A stretch of DNA of 64,000 nucleotides, taken from contig CM066994.1 of assembly GCA_033977485.1 (NCBI GenBank), forward strand, positions 46,401,155 to 46,465,154, read 5' to 3'. The notes beneath the pieces were generated by a model. It did no database searches and was not told the DNA's origin. It saw only the letters and a program-made list of their open reading frames with translations. The stretch's first letter is position 1; every line of letters begins with the position of its first letter. The stretch is from Hydrangea macrophylla. Its lineage: Eukaryota > Streptophyta > Magnoliopsida > Cornales > Hydrangeaceae. This document shows, in pieces, positions 10,866-22,574 of the stretch. The position numbers and the translations under genes are program-made.

Positions 10866-12169
10866 GATGTTGTCAGAATCAAGATATAAAAAGTATACTT
10901 TACTTTTCTAAAGATTTGTACCAGTGAAAGTAAAGGTCGAACCCACAGAGATTGAATACTACAAACTTTAATTTTAAAACCTAAATCTAATTAATAATGA
11001 AAATGAGATTTTGATTTGAATTTTAATTAACTAATGAAACTAATGAAATTAAATCTAAATTATAAAAGCGATTTAAAAGTGTTTTTATAAATATGTTTAA
11101 AGGAACCTAGGATTGCAAATCCACCACTAGCTTCATAATAGGAATATTTATGCATTCAATTAGATTATTAAGTTGGATGATAATGGGGAATTGTAGCTAC
11201 AAGCCCAATTCCTCCGTCAAGAAAATAACTATGGTTCAAGCACCAACATAATCCAGCTTCGATTAGCACAAATTATCCCACACTAAACTAGGGTTGTGAC
11301 ATAATCCGTCTAATCTAGGCATGGACTATTCGGATACTTGATAGCACAATTCAATAAAGCACCATTACATGTAAACAATCTATACAAGCACATAAAATAT
11401 AGATCATTAAGCACATCACAGTCAAAATAGATCTAAGACAAGGATAAACTTTGAAAGTAACGATTTAGTCAATAGAAGTACGATTTATTTATAAAAATCC
11501 TCTAAACATGTAATCATCATCCATACATAATAAATCTAAAAGAAAAACATAAATAAAACCCTATTACTTGGCTGTCCATGGAAGTGGTAGATGACAAGTA
11601 GTTGATGGAGGAGGCCATGGAAATCCTTGGTCTTCTTCTTCTTCTCCTTGCTTCCCTCCCTTCAATGGCTGAAAGTGTGTATATATGGTTGTATGTAGGA
11701 TGTGTCTCTTAATGACCAACCCTTAATTTGAAGTAAAATAGGGTATATATAGATTTACAACAAGTTTTGGAAGCTTTCCTAACCCGAAACGTACTAAAAC
11801 TGCTATATTTTACAGTCTGGACGCAATTAGGCAGTTTCGTTCGTGTAGGAATCATCAGTATACTGAAATACACAAGTTCCATTTTTACACATATCGCGCG
11901 CGCGAGCCGCGTGAGCGCGATGTTGGGGCCTCGCGCGAGCAGATCGCGCGAGCGATATCTGGGTTTTCGCGCGAGCAGGTCGCGCGCGCGATGTTGATTT
12001 TTCATCTTCTTTTTGCTTGCTTTTTCACCCTGTTTAGCCTGGTTTACTTGATTTCTTCCAAAACCTGTCAGAAAATAGAAAACGAAGTAAAAATATACAA
12101 AAATAGGATAAAAATGTACTAACAAACGCACGTTAAGGCATATAATTAGGATTTATTCTCTCCCGATCA
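10866..12169 (-). repeat. Athila-like copy A, 5' LTR
   Basis: Partner of 3717-5044 and ends at the duplicated target GTATA (12170-12174). The CpG-rich stretch is at 11893-11993. The open frame at 11709-12131 runs through this repeat and is not a gene. Confidence 0.9.
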
Positions 12170-12174
12170 GTATA

Positions 12175-14090
12175 TGTTGATCACCATGGTTAATTTCTTC
12201 AAGAACTCCATAGCTGAAAAATATGAATTTTCCAAACTAAATCAAAATTTGTTTTCTGAATGAAATATGAAAGATGATAGTATGTACGTATGATTAAAAC
12301 GAAGTTTCCGTCAACTCTCAATTTTTCGTAAAATCCAAGAGCTACGGATCAATTCATGTAAAATTGATTATAGATTCTTTATCCTCGTTGAAAAATGAAG
12401 AGATTCATATATAAGAAGGATTGATTTCGTTTAGTTTTCAAAATGGGTCTAAAATATGAAAACAGGGGAAGTTTCAACGAAGAAGACGAAGCTACTGCAC
12501 AAACTCGCCAGCGCGATCACGTGATTGAGGGTCGCACTAGCGACTCACGCTAGCGACCTATCGCGCGAGCAGCCCGCATGCGTGAGCTGTGTGTTTTCTG
12601 GCAGAAAGAAATGTTTTTAAAAGAAAACAAAAATTAAGCATATCAGGTGAGCGGCCCGCGCGAGCGACCCTTCGCGCGAGCGGCCCACGCGAGCAAGGTG
12701 GCTAGTTTTCGGCAGACAAAAGATTTTAAAAGAAAATGAAAAGTGCGCATATCGCGCGAGCGGCCTGCGCGTGTGACTTCTGACAGTTTCTAGTTTTTGG
12801 TTGTCTTGTGTTAAGGAACTGTTTGGGTGATGTTTTATGAACTTTTAAAGCTCTGTTTGGGAAATTTACTAAAATAGAATCCTATTTGGTTATGTTTGGA
12901 TGATTATAACGATGTACAATGACTTATCGATCCCCGTATGCACGCTATTTCTATATTTCAATGATTTACTTTATGTTTAAAGTTTCATGACATACATGTG
13001 AAGTCAGTTGTACATGCATGGTGAGTGTGAATGCTGGTCAGTGTGGAAAATAGTAATGGTCAGTGTGGAATAGAGTGTGTGGTTGAGATTGTGTTGTGGA
13101 CACTCCTTGGTAAGTGAGTACCAAAGTGTGTTGTGGTTGAGATTGCGGCTAGAGTGTCTTTGAAATGTGACGGTGGCAAAACTGGACACTCCCTGATGAC
13201 CATGGTAGCATCAAAGTGTGTTACGCCGAACTTGGAAATTCCGTGGCACCCGTGGTAGTGCTAAAGTGTGGCCTACGGACACTCCCTAGTACCCCGAGTC
13301 TGAATACTGTGTGATGTATTTGCGAGACAGATTGCGTACTAAAGTGTGAGGCATTGGACATTCCCTGGCACCCCGTGCTAAAGTGTGAGGCAAACTGGAC
13401 ATTCCCTGGCACCCCTGTGCTAAAGTGTGGCTATCGGAGTATTTCAAAGATACTGGTGAGAGATGGTGGGTTGTTGTGTTTGTCGAGAGAAAAGAGTCGG
13501 TAAGATGAGATGGTGCATTGATTTCATACACGGTCACATATATGTGAATTATAGCTTTCAAATGATATTATGGTTGTTTTCTAAAATGAACTCTTTACTC
13601 TAATGTAAACTTGTTGAATTAAATGGGAATTTGAAAATGGTAAATGAGTATGTGTTACATTCAAAGTTATGTTTTTAATACTCACCAACTTCTTGAAGCT
13701 GACGGCGTTGATGCGCCCTGGACATTCATGTTCAGGCTTTTCAGGTTTTGATCAAGCAGAACATTATGACTACGCTAACTGATAACGGCTGCTTTTGGAA
13801 GATAAAACTGTTATCAATATCCTATGCTTTAGTTTATGAACTATTTTGTAATAAGCTAGATGACTGTAATAGATGTTAAGTTATTGTTTTGTTTTAAGGC
13901 GGTTTGTACCTGTAGAGACCCCGTGTTGTAATAACTAGAAAAATTTTGTAAGCCTTGATTGCTCTACTCTGATTACTATGTTTTTGTTGTTGACGTTTGG
14001 GACGGAATCGATCCTTCAAACTGTCACGACCTACGGGTCCATAAAGGAAATTAAACACTTTCCTTATTTATGCTACGTCGGGGCATGACA
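12175..14090 (+). repeat. Chromovirus 5' LTR, second part
   Basis: Collinear with 20657-22574. It contains a CpG-rich, tandemly repeated block (about 12500-12790) and several spaced copies of an ACTCCCTGGTACC/CATTCCCTGGCACC-like word with AAAGTGTG (13020-13440). The 3' end is GGGGCATGACA at 14080-14090. Confidence 0.9.
12500..12790 (+). repeat. CpG-rich tandem block in chromovirus LTR
   Basis: About three imperfect units of roughly 90-110 bp. Each has an AT-rich half (GGCAGAAAGAAATG, TTTTAAAAGAAAA) and a GC-rich half (CATATCGCGCGAGCGGCC). The 3' LTR has the matching block at 21015-21255. Confidence 0.7.
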
Positions 14091-14098
14091 GGATTTAG

Positions 14099-14114
14099 TG
14101 GTATCAGAGCCAGG
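14099..14114 (+). promoter_or_regulatory. Chromovirus primer binding site
   Basis: TGGTATCAGAGCCAGG lies 8 bases after the 5' LTR end. It is the standard initiator-tRNA-Met binding site of plant chromoviruses and confirms plus orientation. Confidence 0.9.
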
Positions 14115-14295
14115 TTATATTTTTTTTATCTCAGAATAGTTTAGCCAGGTTAGGGTTTACCAGTATAGACCTGATTCCACAAGTTTTGCTAGCTTAAGCT
14201 TTTGCACCCCGATGATACGACAGGAAGGATAGACTCAGTTACCCAAACGCTTAAGATTATCTCTGTCCTGATTTAAGTTAGTACCTTTTTCAGGT

Positions 14296-14904
14296 ATGAA
14301 TCCAGCTCAGCCCCTTTTTGTACCCGATACTTTTGGAAGGCACTGGGTTACCTTGGGAGCGATAGTACCAGCTTCGACGATACTTTATTTCATCGCTATC
14401 GAGCAGCGGGCAGCTGCAACCGTCGAGTTAGATCTCTGGCACCAGATCCATGTGTTGGGATTGGTTGATTTATCCCGTGCTCGCCTTGAGATCCTATACT
14501 TTGTTGAGATTCAGCGCTTAGTACTCGTAGAGATGGTTCGCTTGGTTAACAGTGATGCCTTCTATTTACCTCTTGAGGTTCAGGTTATGCAAGCTCACCT
14601 TGCACAGTTGGAGGTGCCTCCACCAGTTGTCCCCACTGATGAGGACGATGCTGAGGTGGTTCATTTGGCTCCTATAAGTGGGGATGGTGTTGATGAGGAG
14701 GATGGCATAGGTTGGGACGACTTCGCAGTTGACCTTGAGGAGGCACTAGCACTCAAGCTAGCCTTGCCAGAGGCAGATGCCCCTGGACCTACTTTTTTGT
14801 TAACCTCACATAGCTGTAATTTTGAGGCAGGCCCCTCTCATGTTCAGCGACTTCATCAGGCCAACTCGCTTGACCTTTTGATGGCTACCTATGGCGATGA
14901 CTGA
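14296..14904 (+). CDS. Additional ORF in the chromovirus leader, function unknown
   Basis: An uninterrupted 202-codon frame from ATG 14296 to TGA 14902, lying between the PBS and gag and in the same direction. I recognise no domain. The first half is hydrophobic and moderately basic (residues about 10-110). The middle is strongly acidic, with EDDAEV and DEEDGIGWDD around residues 125-155, and the C-terminus is neutral. No clear signal peptide, zinc finger or transmembrane anchor is visible. It remains open while the neighbouring gag-pol has many stops, which could mean selection, late loss or chance. Extra ORFs before gag are known in some plant LTR elements (for example Ogre), but I cannot link this one to them. 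Expression could come from the 5' LTR. Confidence 0.55.
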   Translation: MNPAQPLFVPDTFGRHWVTLGAIVPASTILYFIAIEQRAAATVELDLWHQIHVLGLVDLSRARLEILYFVEIQRLVLVEMVRLVNSDAFYLPLEVQVMQAHLAQLEVPPPVVPTDEDDAEVVHLAPISGDGVDEEDGIGWDDFAVDLEEALALKLALPEADAPGPTFLLTSHSCNFEAGPSHVQRLHQANSLDLLMATYGDD

Positions 14905-15216
14905 CCGTTTAGATATCGCCTTGTATATATTGACTATTTTTTACTAGTAGCTCTATCCTCTTTTTGCAAACTGTATCTAGATGCATTCGAGTATAGGGCA
15001 ATGACCCCATTTTTTGTCACTCTAACTCTTGCATGGACAATGTACGTCCTAACCCACACCAAAAGGGTAGGCACAAATCTGATCATACACGTTTTTTGTA
15101 TCTACTTGATAAGAAGTTATATATAGAAATACTCTTGTAATGTTGTTGACATTTAAACTGCTTTATACTTCTGTTGCATGCATTTTTCTCATTCTACTAT
15201 CACTATCATGCATAGA
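14905..15216 (+). other. Spacer between extra ORF and gag
   Basis: About 310 bp without a supported feature. It could hold a splice site or internal promoter for gag, but nothing distinctive is seen. Confidence 0.4.
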
Positions 15217-16208
15217 ATGGCTGGAGGACTACGGAGAAACAGGAATTTGATCGAAGATGCACCTGAGGCTGCCGATCCTACAAGAATGTTTGAAGCTTTC
15301 GTCAGACATCTCGAAAGGGTTAGTAATCAGAATAAAAATTGACGAGACCGCTAAACTGGAGATAAGCTGCTGGAGAGATTGCGTCCACTAAGGCCCGAGC
15401 AGTTTGCGGGTATCGCGGAACCCCTGGAAGGTGGAATAGTGGTTAAGGTAGGTGGACCGCATGTTCAAGGCTATCCAGTACAATGAGATGGACAAGAGGA
15501 GGTTAGCTACCTTCCAACTAATCGATGTTGCCGCAGATTGGTGGGATTCGGTCGTAGCTACTATCGGGAATGGAGCTGCGATGGGAATGACGTGAACTGC
15601 GTTCAAAGGGAGATTTCTAGAGAAGTATTTCCTGGCTACTGAGAGGCACATGAGAGAGAAGGAGTTCATGGATCTAACACAAGGAACCAAGTCGGTGCAA
15701 GAGTACACCACTCAGTTCGAGAGACTGTCTCGGTTCGCCCCTTATATGGTTGATACTGAGAAGAAGAGGATCTGTAAGTATAACCAAGGCTTGACACTGC
15801 AGATTCGCCGCATGACCCTCGGTCACCTAGATAAGTCTTTCGAGGGACTAGTTGGCTTGGCTACTGATCTAGAAGAGGACGCTGGAGTGAACCAAAAATA
15901 ATTCAAATTTCGACCACCTCAAAGGGATAACTTTGGAAATAAGCCACCAATATATCGTACCCAAGGGCAGAAGAGGAATTTTAATGGAAGCAAGAAACCC
16001 AAGATATCAACTATCCGACTCAACCCCGAGTGGGAGAAGGAAATAGTGCTGGGAAATGTTTTAACTGTGGCAACCTCGGCCATCTGGCTCAAGATTGCAA
16101 GGCACCAAGGCGTGCTACTCAGCAAGGCATAGTTTGCTACTACTGTGGTGAACCAGGTCACATCAGCAAGTTCTGTATTGCCCCTAAGCAAGTGACTTAT
16201 GGTCAGTA
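15217..16208 (+). pseudogene. Chromovirus gag (broken)
   Basis: Starts MAGGLRRNRN at 15217 but meets TGA at 15340-15342 after 41 codons. Gag core sequence resumes in another frame (for example FMDLTQGTKSVQEYTTQFE at about 15667) and again breaks near 15899. Two CCHC zinc knuckles follow, CFNCGNLGHLAQDC (16057-16098) and CYYCGEPGHISKFC (16135-16176), typical of Tekay-type gag. A stop follows at about 16208. The protein would coat the RNA; it cannot be made from this copy. Confidence 0.85.
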
Positions 16209-16221
16209 AGGTCAGACTCGC

Positions 16222-16587
16222 ATGAATGCTGTTATTCCCAATGCCGCTAGATATGATGGGACTGTGTACGAAGAAGAAGGTTATGAAGAAGCTCAACCTG
16301 ATCAACAAGTAGTGGAAGGTACATTAACTCTGTTTAACTCCCATGCTAAAGTGTTATTTGATACGGGTACTGCTCTTTCATTCATATCTGTTAACACTAT
16401 TCGGAGATCGGGTATCTTACCTCATCGTTTAGAGAAAGCTTTGAGGGCTACTTCACCATTAGGAGTCGCAGTCAAGTTAGGACACATGTGCAAGGATTGT
16501 CCCTTACAGCTAAGAAACTGTGAAATCCTTGCAAGGCTGATTGTCCTATCGATGAAGGAGTTTGACATAATCTTAGCAATGGATTGA
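16222..16587 (+). pseudogene. Chromovirus protease region (broken)
   Basis: Contains the retropepsin motif LFDTGTALSFIS with the catalytic DTG at 16360-16368 and the downstream DIILAMD. In functional relatives the last motif is followed by W, but here a TGA sits at 16585. The segment should be continuous with gag and RT in one polyprotein. Confidence 0.8.
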
Positions 16588-16749
16588 CTCTCTCAGAATC
16601 AAGCGAAGTTGGATTGTGCGAGGAAGAGAATTATATTCCCCGACAATGAGAATCAACCTTTTGATTTTCAATGTAACCCTTTGGGAGATATGTTCCTCAT
16701 GAGATGCTTAGCAAACATCGAAGACGTCAGTACAGAGATGATAGCGTCG

Positions 16750-18129
16750 TCTATATCTGTAGTCAAGGACTTTGAATAAGTATTTCAAGACGTTTCTGGT
16801 CTGCCACCCGAGAGAAGTATAGAGTTCTGTATTGAGCTTATACCGGGTACTGTACCGATCAACAAGGTTCCCTACAGAATGGCCCCCACCGAACTATCAG
16901 AGTTGAGAGAACAAGTTCAAGAGCTTGAGAACTTGGGTTTTGTACATCCAAGTACATCACCTTGGGGAGCACCGGTGTTATTTGTGAAGAAGAAGGATGG
17001 GACACTTCAATTGTGTATCGATTATAGAGAATTGAACCGCGTGACTATTAAGAATAAGTATCCCTTACCTCAGATCGATGACTTGTTTGATCAACTATAA
17101 GGAGCTACGACATTTTCCAAAATAGACCTAAGGTCGGGATATCATCAATTGAGGGTACAGAAGGAAGACATACCTAAGACTGCATTCAGAACCCGATATG
17201 GTCACTATGAATTTTTGGTAATCCCGTTTGGAATGACGAATGCCCCGGCAGTATTTATGGATCTGATGAATAGAGTGTTCAAGCCTTATTTAGATCAGTT
17301 TTTCATCGTCTTCATTGATGATATTTTGATCTATTATAAGTCAGAAGAAGAACACGAGCAACATCTACGGATTGCAACACAGACGGTTAAGGACCACCAC
17401 TTGTATGCCAAGTTCAGTAAGTGTGAGTTCTGGTTACAAGAAGTGAAAGTTTTGGGACACAAGGTGTCATCTCAAGGAATTTCTGTGGATTCATTCAAGA
17501 CAGATGCTGTGTCAAACTGGGTTAGGCCGAGCAACCTTACGAAGGTTAGGAATTTCCTTGGACTCGCAGGCTATTACCGGAGATTTGTTGAAGGGTTTTC
17601 TAAAATAGCTGCACCATTAATCGGATTAACGAATAAGAATTTGAAGTTCTACTGGACAGAGAAATATGAATGCGCCTTTCTAGAGTTAAAAGAGAGACTC
17701 ACTACTGCACCAGTACTAGCTGTACCCAAGCCTGATGAGAAGTTCACTATCTTTAGTGACGCATCATATCAAGGACTAGGGTGTGTACTTATGCAAGATG
17801 GCAGAGTTATCGCTTATGGATCCAGACAGCTGAAGCTGAATGAGTTAAACTACCCCATTCATGATTTAGAATTGGCTGTAGTAGTATTCGCACTCAAGAT
17901 TTGGAGACACTATCTCTACGGTGAGAAGTTTGATTTATTCTCTGATCATAAGAGTCTGAAGTATTTGTTCACACAAAAAGAGTTGAACATGAGACAACGC
18001 AGATGGATGGAGCTAATCAAAGATTACAACTTCACGTTAGAATACCACCCTGGTAAAGCTAATGTGGTTGCTGAAGCTTTGAGTCGGCAAACTCGTGAGA
18101 CAATCGCCTCCTTAATGGTTAAAGAATGA
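16750..18129 (+). pseudogene. Chromovirus reverse transcriptase and RNase H (broken)
   Basis: Upstream RT blocks include [20 protein letters not shown] (about 16960-17020). A stop at 17098 interrupts the domain. RT then continues with [11 protein letters not shown] and the catalytic block VFIDDILIY (FIDD at 17311-17322). RNase H follows with [13 protein letters not shown] (17752 onward) and [15 protein letters not shown], so the aspartate-bearing starts of both domains are intact. The region from 17149 to 18129 is open for 326 codons. It would copy the element RNA into DNA and degrade the template. The upstream stop and other lesions make it non-functional. Confidence 0.9.
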
Positions 18130-18235
18130 CGAGCATTGGAGATGTTGGCGGAGTTCGATGTACAGAGTGCTGAAGAAGGAGAAGGATAACTTTTCGAATG
18201 TCTTATCCTACAGCATGTTCTTATCGACCACATAA

Positions 18236-19656
18236 TTAGAGCTCAGAAAGAAGATGAGAAGTTTCAAACATGGTTAGCAAAGATGTCAAAGAAAGATTCA
18301 ACAGAATGGAAGGTGGGAAATGACGGAGGGTATAGATGCAGAGACAGATTATGTATACCAGACTGTGGGGATTTGAGAAATGATATTCTGGCAGAAGCAC
18401 ATAAGTCAAAATATATAGTTCACCCAGGAGGACCGAAAATGTACAAGGATTTGAAAAGAAATTCTGGTGGGAAGGTATGAAGAAGGATGTGGCCGAATTT
18501 GTATCCAAGTGTTTGACGTGGTGTTAACAAGTCAAAGCTGAACATCAGAGACCCTCGGAATTGTTGCAACCACTACCTATTCCTAGATGGAAGTGGGAGC
18601 ACATCACGATGGATTTTGTAGTGGGATTGCCTCGATCGCAACAGAATCATGACGCCATTTGGGTAATTATGGATCGACTAACTAAGTCGGCACATTTTAT
18701 CGCTTATAGTATGACATACCCGGTAGAAAAGATGATCCGGATGTACATACAATAAGTTGTGCGACTTCACGGTGCACCTGTGTCGATTGTGTCAGACCGT
18801 GACGCACATTTTACTTTTGGATTTTGGGAAAGTCTGCAAGAAGCTATGGGAACCTCGCTCAAGATAAGTACTGCTTTTCACCCTCAGATAGATGGGCAGA
18901 TTGAGTATGTCAATCAGATCATGGAGGATATGCTTAGGGCTTGTGTTATTGATTTCGAAGAATCTTGGGAGACACACTTGCCTTTGGTTGAATTCGCCTA
19001 CAACAATAGCTACTACACGAGTATCGGGATGTCTCCGTTCGAAGCATTGTAGGGACGACCGTGTGGTTCCCCGTTGTGTTCGGCAGAAGTTGGAGATACC
19101 GAATTGTTGGGACTAGATTTGGTTAGAGAAACCAACGAGAAAATTTCCTTGGTCAAGGAAAGGATGAGAACCGCTCAAAGCCGGTATAAGAGTTATGCCG
19201 ATCGACGCAGGAAAGATTTGGAGTTTAGTGTCAGAGATCAAGTACTTCTTAAGGTTTTGCCGACTCGAAGAGTAGTATGCTTCGGTCTCAAGAGAGGGGA
19301 ATTGACTCCGCGTTTCATCGGACCGTTCGAGATTTTGGAAAGTGTCGGGAAAGTGGTATATCAACTGGCGCTACCACCGAAGATGTCTGGGGCTCACAAT
19401 GTATTCCATGTAAGTATGCTGAGAAAAGTACATACGAGGCCCCTCGCACGTGGTTAGTTATAACGATATTGAGACGAGTCATAACGCATCCTATAAGGAG
19501 AGACCTGTGAAGATTCTAGATAAGAGTATCAAGAAGTTGAGGAACAAGGACATTCTGTTGGTGAAGGTTTAATGGAATCACCATGACAAGAATGAAGCCT
19601 CGTGGGAAGTTGAAGCTGATATGAGGAAGAAGTACCCGGAGTTGTTTCAAGACTAG
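18236..19656 (+). pseudogene. Chromovirus integrase with chromodomain (broken)
   Basis: The N-terminal His-rich part (EAHKSKYIVHPG) is followed by a frameshift near 18470. The catalytic core then shows D (MDFVVGLPRSQ, about 18610), D (SDRD, 18794) and E (DGQIEYVNQ, 18903), the last two separated by 35 residues as expected. Stops occur at about 18753 and 19050. The C-terminal GPFEILESVGKVVYQLALP block is present, then a chromodomain-like end (VKILDKSIKKLRNKDILLVK, stop at 19570-19572, then NEASWEVEADM) to the TAG at 19654. The chromodomain targets integration to modified chromatin and defines chromoviruses. The copy is inactive. Confidence 0.88.
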
Positions 19657-19687
19657 TTAGTCTTGATTTCGGGGACGAAATCCTGTT

Positions 19688-19701
19688 TAAGGGAGGAAGG
19701 A
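19688..19701 (+). promoter_or_regulatory. Chromovirus polypurine tract
   Basis: The AAGGGAGGAAGGA tract directly precedes the 3' LTR start TGTAACAACC. The upstream CGGGGACGAAATCC block is typical of the pre-LTR region in this clade. Confidence 0.85.
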
Positions 19702-22574
19702 TGTAACAACCTGCATTTCATTTAATTTTAATTTGCATTTGCCGTATTTAAATTCGCTTTGTATTCCCATATTTAATCTGTATTGCTGATTTCATTTTAA
19801 TTTATAATCTTCATGTTTTAGAACCTTGTTACTTGTATTAATTCATATCGAAATTTTTTTGGGGTCAAACTGCGATTTTAAAAAATTTAGCAATACCTGT
19901 GTTGGATTTTAAAACTGTATTTCAAAACGGTGGAAATGTTTGCTTTTGACTCAATCAGTATTTTTATAAAATCAGAAAATCAATTCCTACGTTAAAATGA
20001 ATTTTCTGTATTTTTGTGGTGAACACCGCTCCCCAAAAATACCAGTTTCTGTTCAAAACTGTCAGCGCCGCGATGAACTTCCACAGATTTTGGAAGTGAC
20101 GTAAAGTGTAATTGGACATTTGCTTTATTCCATTTATGGAAACTAATCATTAGTTAGATCCTTGTTTGGCTATGCTTATATTGCATGTGTATGCTTGTAC
20201 CTATAAGCTGTTTTTCCCAAACAAATGGTCTTGACCCCTACTACTCTAATTTACCCCTTCACAATCTGAGAGTGTATATACGTATGCATATATGTGCTGT
20301 GAATAATTGTATGTGAGTAATTAGCTAATTTAAATCATTTTGTTGAGTATAATTCACAGGACTTGGCCCCCAAGTTTTATACTTGCTATGCTTATATATA
20401 CCCGTCATACACACTAAAATCTGGAGAATGAGTTAACTAAATAGAGAGAATTTCAGAGAGAGTTTGAGAAGTTCATATAGATTTTTGATAAAGGAAGCTT
20501 CAATCCTCCATAGCCAAAGCTTGAATTGGAGATTCTTAATTCTTGTTCTTGTATTCCTTTCTCAACAATCTCTACACTCTTAATCACAGTGAGTATTTTA
20601 AACTCACTCCAAATGTAATTTGAGCTCAATTACTATTTGTATGTATGTATATGTTGATCACCATGGTTAATTTCTTCAAGAACTCCATAGCTCAAAAACA
20701 TGAATTTTTCAAACTAAATCAAAATTCGTTTTCTAAATGAAATATGAAAGATGATAGTATGTAGAGTATACGATTGTAAAATTAGAGTTTAATTTGTTCG
20801 TATGGTGACGTATGATTAAAACGAAGTTTCCGTCAACTCTCGGTTTTTCATAAAATCCTAGAGCTACGGATCAATTCATGTAAAATTGATTATAGATTCT
20901 TTATCCTCATTGAAAAATGAAGAGATTCATATATAATAAGGATTGATTTCGTTCAGTTTTTAGAATGGGTCTAAAATCTAAAAACAGGGGAAGTTACAGC
21001 GCAGAAGACGAAGCTACTGCACAAACTCGCGAGCGCGAGCGCGATCGCACGAGCGACCTATAGGTCGCTCGTGGCCCGCGAGCGCGAGCTGTGTGTTTTC
21101 TGGTAGAAAGAAATGTTTTTAAAAGAAAATAAAAATTGGGCATATCGCGCGAGCAGCCTGCGCGAGCGAGGTGACTGGTTTCAGGCAGATAGAAAAGATT
21201 TTAAAATAAAATGAAAAGTGGGCATGTCGCGCGAGCGACCCGCGCGCGACTTCTTACAATTTCTAGTTTTTGCTTGTCTTGTGTTAAGGAACTGTTTGGG
21301 TGATGTTTTATGAACTTTTAAAGCTCTGTTTGGGAAATTTACTAATACAGAATCCTATTTGGTTATGTTTGGACGATTAAAACGATGTACTACGACTTAT
21401 CAATCCCCGTACGCACGCTATTTCTATATTTCAATGATTTACTTTATGTTTAAAGTTTCATGACATACATGTGAAGTCGGTTGTACATGCATGGTGAGTG
21501 TGAATGCTGGTCAGTGTGGAAAATAGTAATGGTCAGTGTGGAATAGAGTGTGTGGTTGAGATTGTGTTGTGGACACTCCCTGGTAAGTGAGTACCAAAGT
21601 GTGTTGTGGTTGAGATTGCGGCTAGAGTGTCTTTGAAGTGTCTTTGAAATGTGACGGTGGCAAAACTGGACACTCCCTGATGACCATGGTAGCATCAAAG
21701 TGTGTTACGCCGAACTTGGAAATTCCCTGGCACCCATGGTATTGCTAAAGTGTGGCTTACGAACACTCCCTGGTACCCGAGTCTGGATACTGTGTGATGT
21801 ATTTGCAAGGCGGATTAAGTACTAAAGTGTGAGGCATTGGACAATCCTTGGCACCCCGTGCTAAAGTGTGAGGCAAACTGGACATTCCTTGGCACCCCTG
21901 TGCTAAAGTGTGGCTATCAGAGTATTTCAAAGATACTGGTGAGAGATGGTGGGTTGCTGTGTTGTTCGAGAGAAAAGAGTCGGTAAGATGAGATGGTGCA
22001 TTGTTTTCATACACGGTCACATATATGTGAATTATAGCTTTCAAATGATATTATGGTTGTTTTCTAAAATGAACTCTTTACTCTAATGTAAACTTGTTGA
22101 ATTAAATGGGAATTTGAAAATGGTAAATGAGTATGTGTTACATTCAAAGTTATGTTTTTAATACTCACCAACTTCTTGAAGCTGGCGGCGTAGATGCGCC
22201 CTGGACATTCGTGTTCAGGCTTTTCAGGTTTTGATCAACCAGAACATTATGACTACGCTAACTGATAACGGCTGCTTTTGGAAGATAAAACTGTTATCAA
22301 TATCCTATGCTTTAGTTTATGAACTATTTTGTAATAAGCTGGATGACTGTAATAGATGTTAAGTTATTGTTTATTTAAGGTGGTTTGTGCCTGTAGAGAC
22401 TCCGTGTTGTAATAACTAGAAAAATTTTATAAGCCTTGATTTCTCTGCTCTAATTATTATGTTTTTGTTATTGATGTTTGGGACGGAATCGATCCTTCAA
22501 ACTGTCACGACCTACGGGTCGTCCATAAAGGAAATTAAACACTTTCCTTATTTATTCTACGTCGGGGCGTAACA
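19702..22574 (+). repeat. Chromovirus 3' LTR (uninterrupted)
   Basis: 2873 bp, TGTAACAACC to GGCGTAACA. It shows the empty target site GTATATGTTGATC at about 20646-20660, where the 5' LTR received the Athila-like element. The CpG-rich block is at 21015-21255. Confidence 0.92.

Larger units (their letters stand above)
3717..12169 (-). mobile_element. Athila-like gag-protease retrotransposon without pol (copy A)
   Basis: This 8453-bp LTR element has perfect 5-bp duplications GTATA. Its LTRs are 1328 bp (3717-5044) and 1304 bp (10866-12169), each running TGATG to GATCA on the plus strand. Read on the minus strand: 5' LTR, a PBS of the type reported for Athila elements (TGGCGCCGTTGCCGGGG), leader, gag, aspartic protease, then about 2.59 kb with no recognisable coding, a PPT and the 3' LTR. 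No reverse transcriptase, RNase H, integrase or chromodomain is present. The same layout is found in copy B at 27260-44900, so the absence is a family trait and not a private deletion. The LTRs differ by roughly 2% by eye plus one gap of about 30-40 bp, which suggests moderate age. Confidence 0.9.
2768..22574 (+). mobile_element. Ty3/gypsy chromovirus (Tekay/Del-like), with nested insertion
   Basis: This is a complete but dead LTR retrotransposon. It is bounded by TGTAACAACC at the start and GGCGTAACA at the end, with a perfect 5-bp target duplication CTTCC. The 5' LTR (2768-3716 plus 12175-14090, 2865 bp net) matches the 3' LTR (19702-22574, 2873 bp). Order: 5' LTR, PBS, extra ORF, gag, PR, RT, RH, IN, chromodomain, PPT, 3' LTR. 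The integrase C-terminal chromodomain, initiator-Met PBS and long LTRs place it in the chromoviruses, most like Tekay/Del. Many in-frame stops and frameshifts make gag-pol inactive. A separate Athila-like element (3717-12169) is nested in the 5' LTR. Confidence 0.92.

Noticed and set aside
13004..13561. Minus-strand frames with Thr/His-rich repeats (also 21450-22044)
   Set aside because: They read the repeated ACTCCCTGGCACC words of the chromovirus LTR backwards.
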